Origin: Synaphobranchus kaupii
Lineage: Eukaryota; Chordata; Actinopteri; Anguilliformes; Synaphobranchidae
Length of the DNA: 64,000 nucleotides
Assembly (NCBI GenBank): GCA_029718625.1
Contig: CM056376.1
Span: 87,872,333-87,936,332, forward strand
Direction of reading: 5' to 3'
Shown here: positions 48,648-58,000 of the stretch, piece by piece
Layout: the number at the start of each line of letters is the position of its first letter
Numbering within the stretch: position 1 is the stretch's first letter
Notes under the pieces: generated by a model
Seen by the model: the letters and a program-made list of their open reading frames with translations, nothing else
The model's database searches: none
Told to the model about the DNA's origin: nothing
Position numbers and translations under genes: made by a program

Positions 48648-49206
48648 AGCCCCGGGGAAGCAGTGTGTGGCTGCTGATCACTGCCTCCTTCAGGATCCTT
48701 CGCCGGGAAGCGGAGGTCAACGCATTGGATGACGGCTGCTGATCTGGACGCACGGTGGAGCGGTGAGCCACCCAAGTGCCGCCAGGCTCCAGTAGCGGAA
48801 AGGCTGCAGTGTTAGGAGGTGCCGGAGCATCGTCAGCCCTTTGAGGCGGTGAGGCGGCCCCGTTTGAGACTCTCCTGCGATCACGGACCACCACTTCAGT
48901 CCAGGGCGGCTGGTGGTTCGGAGTCGAGCAGGAAGAAGGCCGTGGCTGAGACGAGGGGTCCAATGGAATTGTATCCTGCAAGGCTGCGCCGAGAGAGGCA
49001 ATCTTCTTGGACTGCTCAAGAGCCACGTCCATAAAGCTGGATAAAAGGGCATTTTTTCTTTTTAATTCATCCGAGAGCCGTCGGATGTCCTCCTCCAGGT
49101 CAGTAATTGTTTGGTTCGCTTTATTTAATGGTAGTTCGTCCTCACCAGTCATGGTTGACATGGTGAAACTTGCGCTTGAACCGAAGAAGCTGTTGAACGC
49201 TTGCAC
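48625..49206 (-). pseudogene. LINE ORF1 N-terminal part (coiled coil)
   Basis: A frame of 193 codons. The likely native start is the internal MSTMTGEDEL at about codon 16. A heptad-like stretch follows (ITDLEEDIRRLSDELKRKN and on to about codon 70), then a Pro/Ser-rich linker with WTEVVVRDRRRVSNG, typical of CR1/L2-group ORF1 proteins that form RNA-binding multimers. The frame ends just where the esterase-like frame (48141-48647) begins in another phase, so a frameshift separates the two halves. The Gly-Asp-Ser nucleophile block expected here is not readable; ILKEAVISSH stands in its place. Confidence 0.75.
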
Positions 49207-49984
49207 TACGGTCGAGGGTAAAAAAAATTAATAAATAAAATAAAATAAAATAATAAAAAACTAGAATCGTACTAAAAAAATAATAAAAGTATAAAGTGTT
49301 AAAATAATAAGACAATAAAATAATAGGACGATAAAAATAATAAAATAATGATAAAATGCCAGAATCGAGCCGACTATGTCAAACTCCAAGCTCTGTCAAA
49401 CTCCAAGCTCTGTCCCGCGCAAACTCTGTCCCACAATGCTCTCTGTTGTCTCTCCAGTCCCTGAAGAGAAGGAAGGTGCTGAGGGTCATTGCAGAGCACG
49501 ACATGGAGGACCATCAGGGCATGCATGCATGCATGCATTCTGGGTAATATGTCTTCACTATACCAAAAGTAGATAAATGAATGGCTGTGTTTTCCTAAAT
49601 GAATGGCTATATTCCCCCCATTTTTCTCTGGAGACTCCAGCTAATGGTGGTACCAGTTTTTTAAGTAGAACTGTAGTTAGTGGCTAGCTTGCCAGTGAGT
49701 AACGTTAGCCTCTCTCAAAGAACCGCTTCCAGGACTAGTAGTAATGCCCAGCCCTTCTGGTTGTATTCAGTGGGAATGGCAACCTGTGACTGCTGTTGTC
49801 TGATGCCCGCCCATAAACTGTAAGTGCCTGGCCATTGTAGTTCACAGTAAAGCAGGTACCTGGTATATGCACAGTAGTCTGGGGCTATATCTCTGCTCTC
49901 ACTACTGGCTGAGAGCTCATTTTAATCTGGAGGGCAACTACTTCTATAAATCAAGCATCATTTTTCGGTGGAATTCCCCTTTAA

Positions 49985-51307
49985 GCTCCAATTCTGGCAG
50001 GCAAAGTTTTACACAAATTCTCAATCTTTATGCTTCCTTTATCAACTGCTGAGCTTTATCACTGGTTGAGCTTTCCTCACAAGCTGGGCAGTCTTCACTG
50101 TCCAAGGGCCACATGTATAAAACTCTGAGTAAAAGAATGCGTAAAAGAAGTCGGAAGGTTTTGCATTTTCTCCCTCTGTCTTTTGATCATGCGTGTCCCA
50201 ATATCACACTGACTCCAAACATTGCTTACGCATGGTGTCCAGCGTGTACAGAGGTATGCAGATTCTCTTATTTTATACATCTGAATTTCTGCATGGATAC
50301 CTGCTTACACAGCTTTCTGAATTTCTGCATGGAAACCTGCTTACACAGCTTTCTGAGGGCATTTTTCTGCTCAGCACTGTTTATACATGTGACTCCAAGT
50401 GTCCAGATACAGGAGAAGGGGGTTCCACTTCAACCCACGACAGCAAACTGCTCAGACTCTGTCCCAACCACTAAAGTCTGTGTTGGCCTTGGCTACAGCC
50501 ACAGAAACTAGAATATTCTTATGAAACAAGGCAGCAATAACCGTAAACTTAACATCAGCCTCGAGGCTACTAGAGTCAATCTCAATGCGACAATATTTAG
50601 TAATAAAAGACAGGAAATAGTCTGTCTTGCACTAGTCAATAGCCTCCAATGATGGATTGGCCATGAAAGCTTACATTTTCAATTCTATGTTCAACTTTGC
50701 GCACAAACAACCAAATATCCATGTCAGTCAACCCACAACAGGACTAATGACTGCAGTCAATGGCATAAACACCTGCACAAAATGTGTAAAACAATAGGGC
50801 ATATAAATATTCAAGGGACATAAAATATCCTGTCCTGGACAAGCCCTTGCTTTGTTACATCCCCCAGGGTACAGCAAACCTGCCATTTGTTTTTTATTGT
50901 CCTATGGGAAACTAACAAGATAAAACAGAAAGGTTCCACTTGAGTTGAGAGGCCATTGCTCTCATAATAAAAAAAAGAAAAACATTAATATCTTTTACTT
51001 TTGGATTAACTGAAAAAAAATTTTTGGTTACACATTTCTTTCCCTTTTTGTTTTTAAACTTTACATTTTCTTTGGTTGTCCTCTTTTCGCTTTGTCTTGT
51101 TTTCACAAGCTACCACATTACCAAGGCAGAGAGTAACAGACACCACTGACAAAGCTCCCATATGCAATGTTGTTCTCAGCCAAACGAGCAAACAAAAAGT
51201 CTGACTTTTAAAGGCTTGTGGCAGATCAACCACAGGTGGGGCAAATGAAACTAGCTCCACCCAATGAACTCCACTACAAGGAAGTAGCTCCTCCCACCAG
51301 CCTCAGA
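49985..51307. other. Gene-free stretch
   Basis: No supported gene or repeat end besides the 36-bp duplication. T-rich near 50995-51060. Confidence 0.5.
50281..50352 (+). repeat. 36-bp tandem duplication
   Basis: Two adjacent copies of a 36-bp unit starting CTGAATTTCTGCATGG differ by a single base, a recent local duplication. Confidence 0.92.
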
Positions 51308-51762
51308 CCTTCCCTTGCTGCCTTCCCTCGAGGGAGCTATCTTGTGACGCAATTTGCTATGTGCAGCAAGCAAACTTAAAAGGTGCTCTGCAGGGGAGGA
51401 TTGATGAGAAACAAACAAAAACGGAACCGAACCACCCTCACGACATTTCGGAAGTGCAACACCATAGAGTTGAAATGTGACCGCCACATAGTTCTGTGGT
51501 GACCGCCCACTTTTTCCATGTGGAGCATTGCATTGTGACATTCCCTTCTTGCTGAAAGCTTGCATTTTATACCCTTGGTGGAAGGGAGGATAAACGAGGG
51601 AGCGAGGGAATATAATTACTCCCTCCACTTTCTTAAATTGGATCCGAATCACACTTGGTGTGGCTGCCATATTTCATCCTGGCATTTTGGGGATTCCCCC
51701 CTTGAAGCAATGGAAGGGAATAACAAGAAGAAAGGATAAATTTCGGATCCAAATGCAGCCTT
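51308..51762. repeat. Dispersed repeat, copy B, inverted relative to 21735-22205
   Basis: It aligns end to end with the reverse complement of 21735-22176, sharing GAGGGAATATAATTACTCCC, AGCTTGCATTTTATACCC and CAGCAAGCAAACTTAA. Some words are replaced or expanded (for example the region at 51425-51505), so the copies are old. The right end is near AAATGCAGCC. The minus-strand 139-codon frame across it is a repeat artefact. Confidence 0.75.
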
Positions 51763-52288
51763 GGAGAAAATCACTGGCTTCGGGAAAAACTATTTTCAGG
51801 TCTTCAAAAAACGATGGTCACCATCTTGGCAACCACAGCCACCTGTAACAATATCCTGTACATATTTCTGTACTATAGCTTTTTCTTGTAATGCAGTGTA
51901 ATGCAGAGTGCATACACTTACACAGGGTTCATTGATGGGGGAGCCTCATTGCATTTTCATGGAGAGATTTAACAGAGAGATCATTATCAGAGGTGAAGAA
52001 CAACTAGGTTAAGACTGTAAAGTCTTACCCATTAATCAAATGTATGGCATGTAGTCCCCACATCCCCATACAGTTTGCCTACTGCAGACAGGCAAAGGAA
52101 ACCTTTTCCCTAATTTCAGCTGGAAGCCATTTCAGGTCTATGTGCGCTGGGTTATCTGTCTCCCCCAGCCATCCACATAGCTGTCACCTCCCGCTGTTGC
52201 TCCCTGTTGTTTATGCGTATGTCTGCATCTCTCTCTTTCTGTGTGTGTGTGCGTGCGTGCGTGCGTGCGTGCGTGCATGCGTGTGTGC

Positions 52289-52342
<54 letters not shown>

Positions 52343-52736
52343 GCGTGTGCGTGTGTGTGTGTGGTTCACAAAGACCTTTTCATACCCTTTCAGTGGAGGA
52401 CAACTAAGTACATACAATAATGAAAACAGTATGCCAGCAAAATGTGGCTGTTTTTGTTTATTGCTTGTACAAATGTACATTTTCTGGTGATCGCAACTTA
52501 TTTATCTTGAGACCTTGACATGACATTTGTTTTCTCATGATTACAACATAACTTCTGAATGCACAGTGATTGTGCATGACGGACTGGGGATAGCATACGC
52601 TATGTTGCCCTAAGATGGATGTTTGGCAACAGGTGGGTCGCTGTTTATCGTCACCTTCAAGGGACGCTTGTGGTGACCCTTTGCTGAATATAGCCTTTCA
52701 TGTAATTACCTTGTGATCATGGGAAACAACTTTTTT
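51763..52736. other. Gene-free stretch with GT repeat
   Basis: Besides the microsatellite, a worn motif like TGATCGCAACTTATTTATCT followed by CTCATGATTACAAC occurs at 52487-52550 and again in part near 52710. Confidence 0.45.
52241..52363 (+). repeat. Compound (GT)n/(GCGT)n microsatellite
   Basis: About 120 bp of GT with GCGT units at the left and CGTGTG units at the right. Frames through it are artefacts. Confidence 0.97.
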
Positions 52737-52945
52737 ACATTACATTACATTACATTACATTACATTACATTTATTTAGCAGACGCTTTTATCCAAAGCGA
52801 CGTACAGTAAGTGCGTACAGAGACATCATCATCATTACAGAACAGACAAGGCAAGGCACATCCTTTGCATAATGTAGCAGCTATCCCTAGCAATGAACGT
52901 TGACTGTAGTTCACAGTAAGCTGTGGGCAAATCAGCAACACCACA
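52737..52945 (-). mobile_element. LINE/SINE 3' tail, minus strand, with (ATTAC)n
   Basis: (CATTA)n at 52737-52771 is followed by TTTATTTAGCAGACGCTTTT and ATCCAAAGCGACGTACAGTA, the reverse complement of the tail used by the SINE at 11341-11571 and by fish L2-like LINEs. The body to about 52945 is not recognised, so it may be a different SINE or a short LINE 3' end. Confidence 0.7.
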
Positions 52946-52948
52946 CTT

Positions 52949-53047
52949 TCATTCCAAATACTATTATAAACTATGCTATTATAAACCATTCCAAATACTA
53001 TTATAAACTATACCATTATAAATCATTCCAAATACCATTATAAACTG
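52949..53047 (+). repeat. About 37-bp AT-rich tandem repeat, three copies
   Basis: The word CATTCCAAATACTATTATAAA recurs three times with periods near 36-37 bp. Confidence 0.8.
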
Positions 53048-53125
53048 CTATTTTACGTAAAGATCACAAGGGAAATAAGTTGTGATCACAAGATAAGTAA
53101 ATGCTGATCTTGATGACCAAATTCT

Positions 53126-53372
53126 CTTCAGATGGTAAGATGAAAAAAACAAAGGGCCAAGTTACATGAAATAATTTAGGAAACATTGGGTAGCATTGAT
53201 TTGGAGCTTGTTTTTGTGAGGTAAGATAGTCAATATTGTTTGTTGTAACTAGGCCTCATTTTGATATCAATACTTTTAATGGCAGGCATAGATTTTGCTA
53301 GTTTTATTATAAACAGTGCTTTATATGCATGAGTAATACAAAAAAAAGCTACGTTTTTTGTACGTTAAAAAT
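53126..53372. repeat. Solo arm of the foldback family at 17617-18864
   Basis: It matches the right arm of the foldback (18600-18864) in the same orientation: GGTAAGATGAA, GGGCCAAGTTACAT, ATAATTTAGGAAA, then TTTTGATATCAATACTTTTA. Several short deletions separate the copies and no opposite arm is seen nearby, so it is a solo or truncated copy. Confidence 0.8.
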
Positions 53373-53420
53373 GTGTTTCCTTGAGACTGCTGTTTACTAT
53401 CTTTAGGATCAGAGTACATA

Positions 53421-53690
53421 GATTACCTCTTTCCATCATTAGGGGACAGAGGTTACCTGCTTAAGCCATGGCTGGCTCCATTAACCAACCCACAGACACT
53501 GCGGGAGCTGGCTTACAATGAGGCACACACCGGTCTGTCATCCACACACCTACAGTGTGTTGAAGGGGCGATGGCTGGTCTAAAAACCTGAGGTTTGCAA
53601 AATAATATTGACCTACTGTGTGCTGCACAACATGGCCGTGAAACACGCCCTTCCTATACCAGACGTCCTCGGTCCACCTGCTGTCGGATG
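53421..53690 (+). pseudogene. HARBI1-like (PIF/Harbinger) transposase fragment
   Basis: The plus strand reads LGDRGYLLKPWLAPLTNP, QTLRELAYNEAHT, then, after a shift, VEGAMAGLKT, and after a second shift EVCKIILTYCVLHNMAVKH. These are the last third of the DDE nuclease of Harbinger transposases: the GD-x-GY-x-L-x-PWL block with its Asp, the N-x-x-H region, the V-E-R-A-F-G-like block with the catalytic Glu, and the helix V-C-K-I-I-x-x-C-x-x-L-H-N. Frameshifts and stops make it non-functional, the N-terminal two thirds are missing, and no terminal repeats were identified. Confidence 0.75.
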
Positions 53691-54049
53691 AACGACCACT
53701 CAAACTCGACAATGTGGCCGCAATTAGAATGCTCCAGCAATTTATTAATTCTAAAATAAGGTATGTGATTACACAATTTCAAACCACCTCTCACACGCAC
53801 GGAACACCAACAAAATGATGAAAGGCTGAGAGAAATACCGTAGTGCTTAGCAAATGGAGACAATAATGCGCTCATCCGAAAGGCTTGAAGAACCTTGGCC
53901 ACCTCCTGCTGTGGTGCTTTTTTTTTTATTTGCCTCCAATTTAATTGATCCATTATTATTATTTTTTTTGTGATACCGGCTAAAACAACTTTTGTTATGT
54001 CAAGATCACAAGATAAAAAACAACTTTTGTTTTCTTGTTATCACAAGAT
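53691..54049. other. Gene-free stretch with ATCACAAGATA repeats
   Basis: T-rich run near 53920-53970. At 53984-54052 CAACTTTTGTT and ATCACAAGATA each occur twice. The 99-codon minus-strand frame has no domain. Confidence 0.4.
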
Positions 54050-54795
54050 ACAGACAGGTGGCAAATTAAAGGAAAAAACATTGAGGGGGTCCGGTGGCTC
54101 TGTTATGCTGTGGGGGGCATTTTCCTGGCATGGTTTGGGTCGACTTGTCCCCTTAGAGCAGTGGTGCCCAATCATGTGCCATGGAGGGCCGAGAGTATGC
54201 AGGTTTTCATTCCAACCAATCATTACCCTTGCTGATTTCACTCATTAACACACCTTCAACCAGAGAGGAAGAGACAACTAATTAGTCAAATAGGCAGGTG
54301 TAGTGATTGGTTGGAATGAAAACCTGCATACTCTTGGCCCTCCATGGCACATGATTGGACACCACTGCCTTAGAGGGAAGGGTCAATCCAAATCAATACA
54401 AAGTAATTCTGAGTGATCATCTTTATCCTATAATGAAACATTTCTATCCTGATGGAAGTGGTCTCTTACAGGATGACAATGCCCCCATCCACAGGGCACG
54501 AGGGGTCACTGAATGGTTTGAAAATGATGTGAATGATATGCTATGGCCTTTGCAGCCACCAGATCTCAACCCAATTTAACACCTATGGGAGATTTTGGAC
54601 TGACGTGTCCGACACCGCTCTCCACCACCATCATCAAAACACCAAATGAGGAAATATCTTTTGGAAGAATGGTGTTCCATCCCTCCAGGAGAGTTCCAGA
54701 GACTAGAATCTATGCTAGACTAGAAGTAGAATCTATGCCAAGGTGCATTGAAGCTGTTCTGGCAACTTGTGGTGGCCCAACACCTTACTAAGACA
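54050..54795 (+). pseudogene. Tc1-like transposase, C-terminal two thirds, split by a MITE
   Basis: The frame GGSVMLWGAFSWHGLG is the Tc1 block just after the first catalytic Asp. The MITE at 54159-54367 then interrupts, and the frame resumes as NQYKVILSDHLYPI. Next come LLQDDNAPIHRA (second catalytic Asp) and WPLQPPDLNPI, where the codon for the expected catalytic Glu is TAA (54577-54579), a single-base change from GAA. The last part, [11 protein letters not shown] and then MPRCIEAVLATCGGPTPY, is shifted. The N-terminal helix-turn-helix region and the terminal repeats are missing. It is a dead copy. Confidence 0.88.
54159..54367. mobile_element. hAT-type MITE inside the Tc1 transposase
   Basis: A 209-bp element with ends CAGTGGTGCCCAATCATGTG and ATGATTGGACACCACTG. 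The arms pair for about 80 bp. The flanks CCTTAGAG (54151-54158 and 54368-54375) are identical, the hAT 8-bp duplication. Its inner AATGAAAACCTGCATAC block is shared with the right end of 27218-29852. Confidence 0.95.
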
Positions 54796-54892
54796 CTTTA
54801 TGTTGGTTTTTCCATTAATTTGTCACCCCTCTGCTGTATGTAGGCCTAATTTCTGATCTCAAGATAACGGGGCCTATATACAGTATACATAT

Positions 54893-55506
54893 TGTGACAA
54901 ACTCCGAGGCGGTTGGAGTTGTCACGTAACTGAAAACAATAATCGCAATGTCCACACTGCGGCAATTCAATTTAAATCGCAAGTTTATTGCTGTTTGCGG
55001 GGAGAATAGTCGGGGGAAGGAGGCCGGGGGTCGGTACACAAAGACGGGTTCTCACACTGTCCAGGGCTGATGTCGGCGGAGGGTTGTCAGACAGGCGGGG
55101 GTCGGTAACGGGGCGGGTTCTCAGACGTTCCAGGACTCGGGCACACAGCAGACTTCTCCTGACAAAAACAGATCAAACACAGCACTTTTAGATCTCTCTT
55201 TCTCTCTCTCCAATACCTCCAATACACCAAACTCTCTCTCTCACACTCTCTCTCTCTACTCCACCTTGGTTTCACCTAAGCTACTCCGTCTTCCGGTTGT
55301 TTGTCAGTCCTTTTTCTAGGGCACCGATTAGCCCGGCGATTCGCTACAGCTGACCAGCCCGGCGTTTTCTCCAGGTGCCGTGTATTTCCTGGTTGAGGTG
55401 GTGACGTCATCGGAACTCCTAATATGGGCATGCCGTCCTTCCACTTCAGCCTAACATACCTTCCATCTATCACCTCTCCGTGGTTTCGTCCCCGCCGGTT
55501 GCCACA
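54893..55506. mobile_element. Probable solo LTR
   Basis: The segment begins TGTGACAAACTCCGAGG, ends CCGCCGGTTGCCACA, and so has TG...CA ends with a short TGTG/CACA inversion, flanked by ATAT on both sides (54889-54892, 55507-55510). It is much more GC-rich than its surroundings, with two imperfect copies of a GGGGGTCGGTA...GGGTTCTCA unit (55026-55135). No coding region or primer-binding site follows. Orientation is unknown. A 4-bp AT-rich duplication could be chance. Confidence 0.5.
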
Positions 55507-55507
55507 A

Positions 55508-56216
55508 TATATACAGTCAAGTGGCGCTGTAATGGTGACATGTAGTCCAGCTGTCTCTCGTGTTCGTGTTTGTTAATTTGAATGTATTTTGTTGTGTCAG
55601 GCTTTTGTCTTTTGTTTTTTTCATATGCTGTGTGTCTGTTGTGGTACGGGGAAGCGGGCTGGAGATTTTTCCGGGCACCCCTGCTGCTTGTTTAGATAAT
55701 ATTGACAAATTGTCGGGATAATTTTGTTTGTGGTCATCACCATGGAGACGCATTCGCAACAAATGCTCGGGATTGTCCGTTGAAGTTGCAGCAACAAAGT
55801 GCACTATCGCTCTTCACCGGAATTTAAGATGTTGGGAATGATCCGGGAGTGCAGGCAATCTCCAAAAGGCAACCAGCAAAGGGAAGGAGAAGATAATGCG
55901 GGGGAGGAGTGAGCCGTTTCAACAGTGTACAGAGACCTGCGTGTATGGAGGAAAGTCGTGGAGGCGGAGATTGTGTGTTGGACTGCTTAATGACACTGAA
56001 TATCTCGGGACAGCGGGGGCTATTTTTAATCATGGCTGTATTCCACTTTAATTCACTTAATTAGTTTGATTAATGCAATGATTCTATTGAATGTCTTTAT
56101 TTGACATGTTTGTTTGTGTGTTGTGGGTCTGCCCCACTGTCTATGTCTTTTTTGTTGATGTTGTTTGCTGCAACTGAAGTTCCCTAAAGGGAAAATAAAA
56201 GTTATTCTATTCTATT
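55508..56216 (+). mobile_element. Probable 3' end of a truncated LINE
   Basis: The right end has TTTGCTGCAACTGAAGTTCC, then CTAAAGGGAAAATAAAAG and (TTCTA)n to 56220, which is the usual 3' terminus of several fish LINE families (a CCCT...GGGA stem, then AATAAA and a short repeated tail). Upstream to about 55508 is moderately GC-rich with no frame. The 5' limit is uncertain. Confidence 0.5.
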
Positions 56217-58000
56217 CTATATACATATGTATCGCGAGAGAGAGAAAGAGGGAGATTTAGAATATTTGTGTTGATTGTAGTGGTTAGCAGAAAAGAGTAC
56301 AAATGTTGGTGAATTTTCAGAGGCAATTTGCCTGATCAGCAGGCTGTTGCAGGTTCTGAACATTACCATAATATTTGTTTGAGAATTTTAAAATAGTCCT
56401 TGAGTGCTCCATACCAGGGCCCTTTCATGTGTTTTAACATTAATTTCTAAATGAAAGGAACCTGTCTGTCTGTTACACTCAAACTGTAATCAACTATTTC
56501 AAGAAATTCAATGAATTTATCCAAAGATATTAAACAACTATAATATATAATAAATTAAGTGCATGCTTTCACCAGATAATCAGTTTCCTCAGATTTGATG
56601 CATGAATTGGTTTCTGAGCCGATGGATTAAAGAACAGCATACGGTTGCCATTTAAAATTGACTGCATGGTCATTATTCACTGTGGAACAATGGCGTAGAT
56701 ACTGAACCCGTAAGGGAAGCCATGTTGTGACCTTCAGAAAAGAACGGATCAATGTGAACGTTTGAGTGATCAATATCCCCCTTCATCCTTGGTTATATAA
56801 CCATTCAGCATGCATTCATTACTTATACCTTTCAGCAGCCTGTGGAATAATCGCACAATTGAATGAGGGTATGGATGATGTTGCCAATGGATTTGTACAA
56901 TGAATTTCATTGAAGGACATCCAAGTGGTATTGTCTTAAATTCAGTTGGCTTCTTTGACTGTGGACAATGATAGAATTTTCCTGGACTGGCTAGTGTTTG
57001 GCTAGGCCTGGGCTCAGCAACCTGCCTAGCTATCAGGTTGCTTATCAGGAAAACCTTTCAGTGTTACACAACATGCTATGCTAATATTCTCAATAAAATA
57101 TGTCAACAGTAGTTTTGAAATGGAATCCAATGATGTACATCACAGTCAAGTTGAGGCTTTAGTTCCATGCCAATAAAAGTACACTATAAACCAAATCTTA
57201 GAGCCCAATGTGCCAAAAAACGAGGTTATGAAAACAATATATGTATTATTCAGATGAAATAGGCATTTCAGTGTCTTGGATGAAACCACAGAAATTGAAA
57301 TCACCTGCAAATTAGCTTGATATGCACAGTATCCATATGCAAAATTAATTGAAATTGAGATTCTTTACTGGGCATATTTAAGTGATATTATGACTTTGAT
57401 ACATTAATTGACCTCATTATACAAGACCTCAAACTGGGTTGTCTTAATGCACGCCTACTGACTGATAAATAACATACTGTACATGTATTTCTGCCAGGAA
57501 CTTTTCTGTTATAATGTTAAAAAAAAGTTGTGTGTTGCAGGGTCCTACATTACATCGTACACTGAACCAAAATTGACGATATGCTTTAAACTGTAACGCA
57601 GTGACACAAATCCATCAGCTTTAAATTTAAACTAAAAATTTTATCAAACCTTTCGTGATTTTATGATCATATTTCAATCAGACTATGTTGGATTACCCTG
57701 GCACAAGTCCACATAGAGAGTCTTATCTGCCAAGAAAAAATAATCATCTTGTTACCAAACTTATTTTAAAGGAGTGCATTTAAAAAAAAAAAAATTAATA
57801 GAAGAAAAGGGTTGTAAACACAAGGTCCAGCCCACCTGAAAGCAGTAATAGAATCTATTTTACAGTCCTTTTAAAACTCTTTGAAATCCCCAGAACAAGT
57901 CGATGGGCTGTAATCCAGTTCTGTGCCTGTAGGGTCTGCCTTGTGAATTAAGTTGAAATGGAGGCATATAGGCTTCTTTAATATGTCTTTCTGGCAGTCC
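56217..58000. other. Gene-free stretch
   Basis: AT-rich, apparently unique DNA. There is an A run at 57781-57794. Nothing recognised. Confidence 0.5.

Larger units (their letters stand above)
44350..49240 (-). mobile_element. Nearly complete L2/CR1-group LINE, inactivated
   Basis: Reading right to left: an AT-rich leader, ORF1 with coiled coil and SGNH-esterase domain, ORF2 with AP endonuclease and reverse transcriptase, a 3' UTR, and an A/GAA-rich tail at 44350-44400. The gene order and the esterase in ORF1 point to the CR1/L2/Crack/Rex1 group rather than L1 or RTE. A frame break splits ORF1, a 5S-derived SINE (46511-47073) splits ORF2 between endonuclease and reverse transcriptase, and a further frame break lies near 45365. 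Its 5' end is not certain: 49241-49400 is AT-rich and then carries CAAGCTCTGTC repeats that may be leader. No clear target duplication was found. Confidence 0.88.
43568..49980. mobile_element. TTAA-flanked Kolobok/piggyBac-like element, split by a LINE
   Basis: The left end AGGGGAATTTCACCAAAAAA and right end TTTTTCGGTGGAATTCCCCT are inverted (about 18 of 20) and both abut TTAA (43564-43567 and 49981-49984), the duplication of Kolobok and piggyBac elements. The 6.4 kb between them is mostly a minus-strand LINE. Without it about 1.3-1.5 kb remains: 43568-44350 with a decayed P2X7-type coding region, and the right part from roughly 49250-49560 to 49980. No transposase is recognisable, so it is a non-autonomous or deleted copy. 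The pairing of ends across a nested insertion is strong evidence for one original element. Confidence 0.8.

Noticed and set aside
48717..49052. Second minus-strand frame over LINE ORF1
   Set aside because: It is an out-of-phase shadow of the coiled-coil/linker frame at 48625-49206.
51251..51670. 139-codon minus-strand frame and matching peptides at 21578-21838 and 51660-51848
   Set aside because: The shared peptide follows from the shared DNA repeat, which diverges equally in all codon positions as far as I can see.
53654..53953. 99-codon minus-strand frame next to the Harbinger fragment as its Myb-like partner
   Set aside because: It shows no Trp-spaced Myb/SANT pattern and overlaps the antisense of the transposase fragment.
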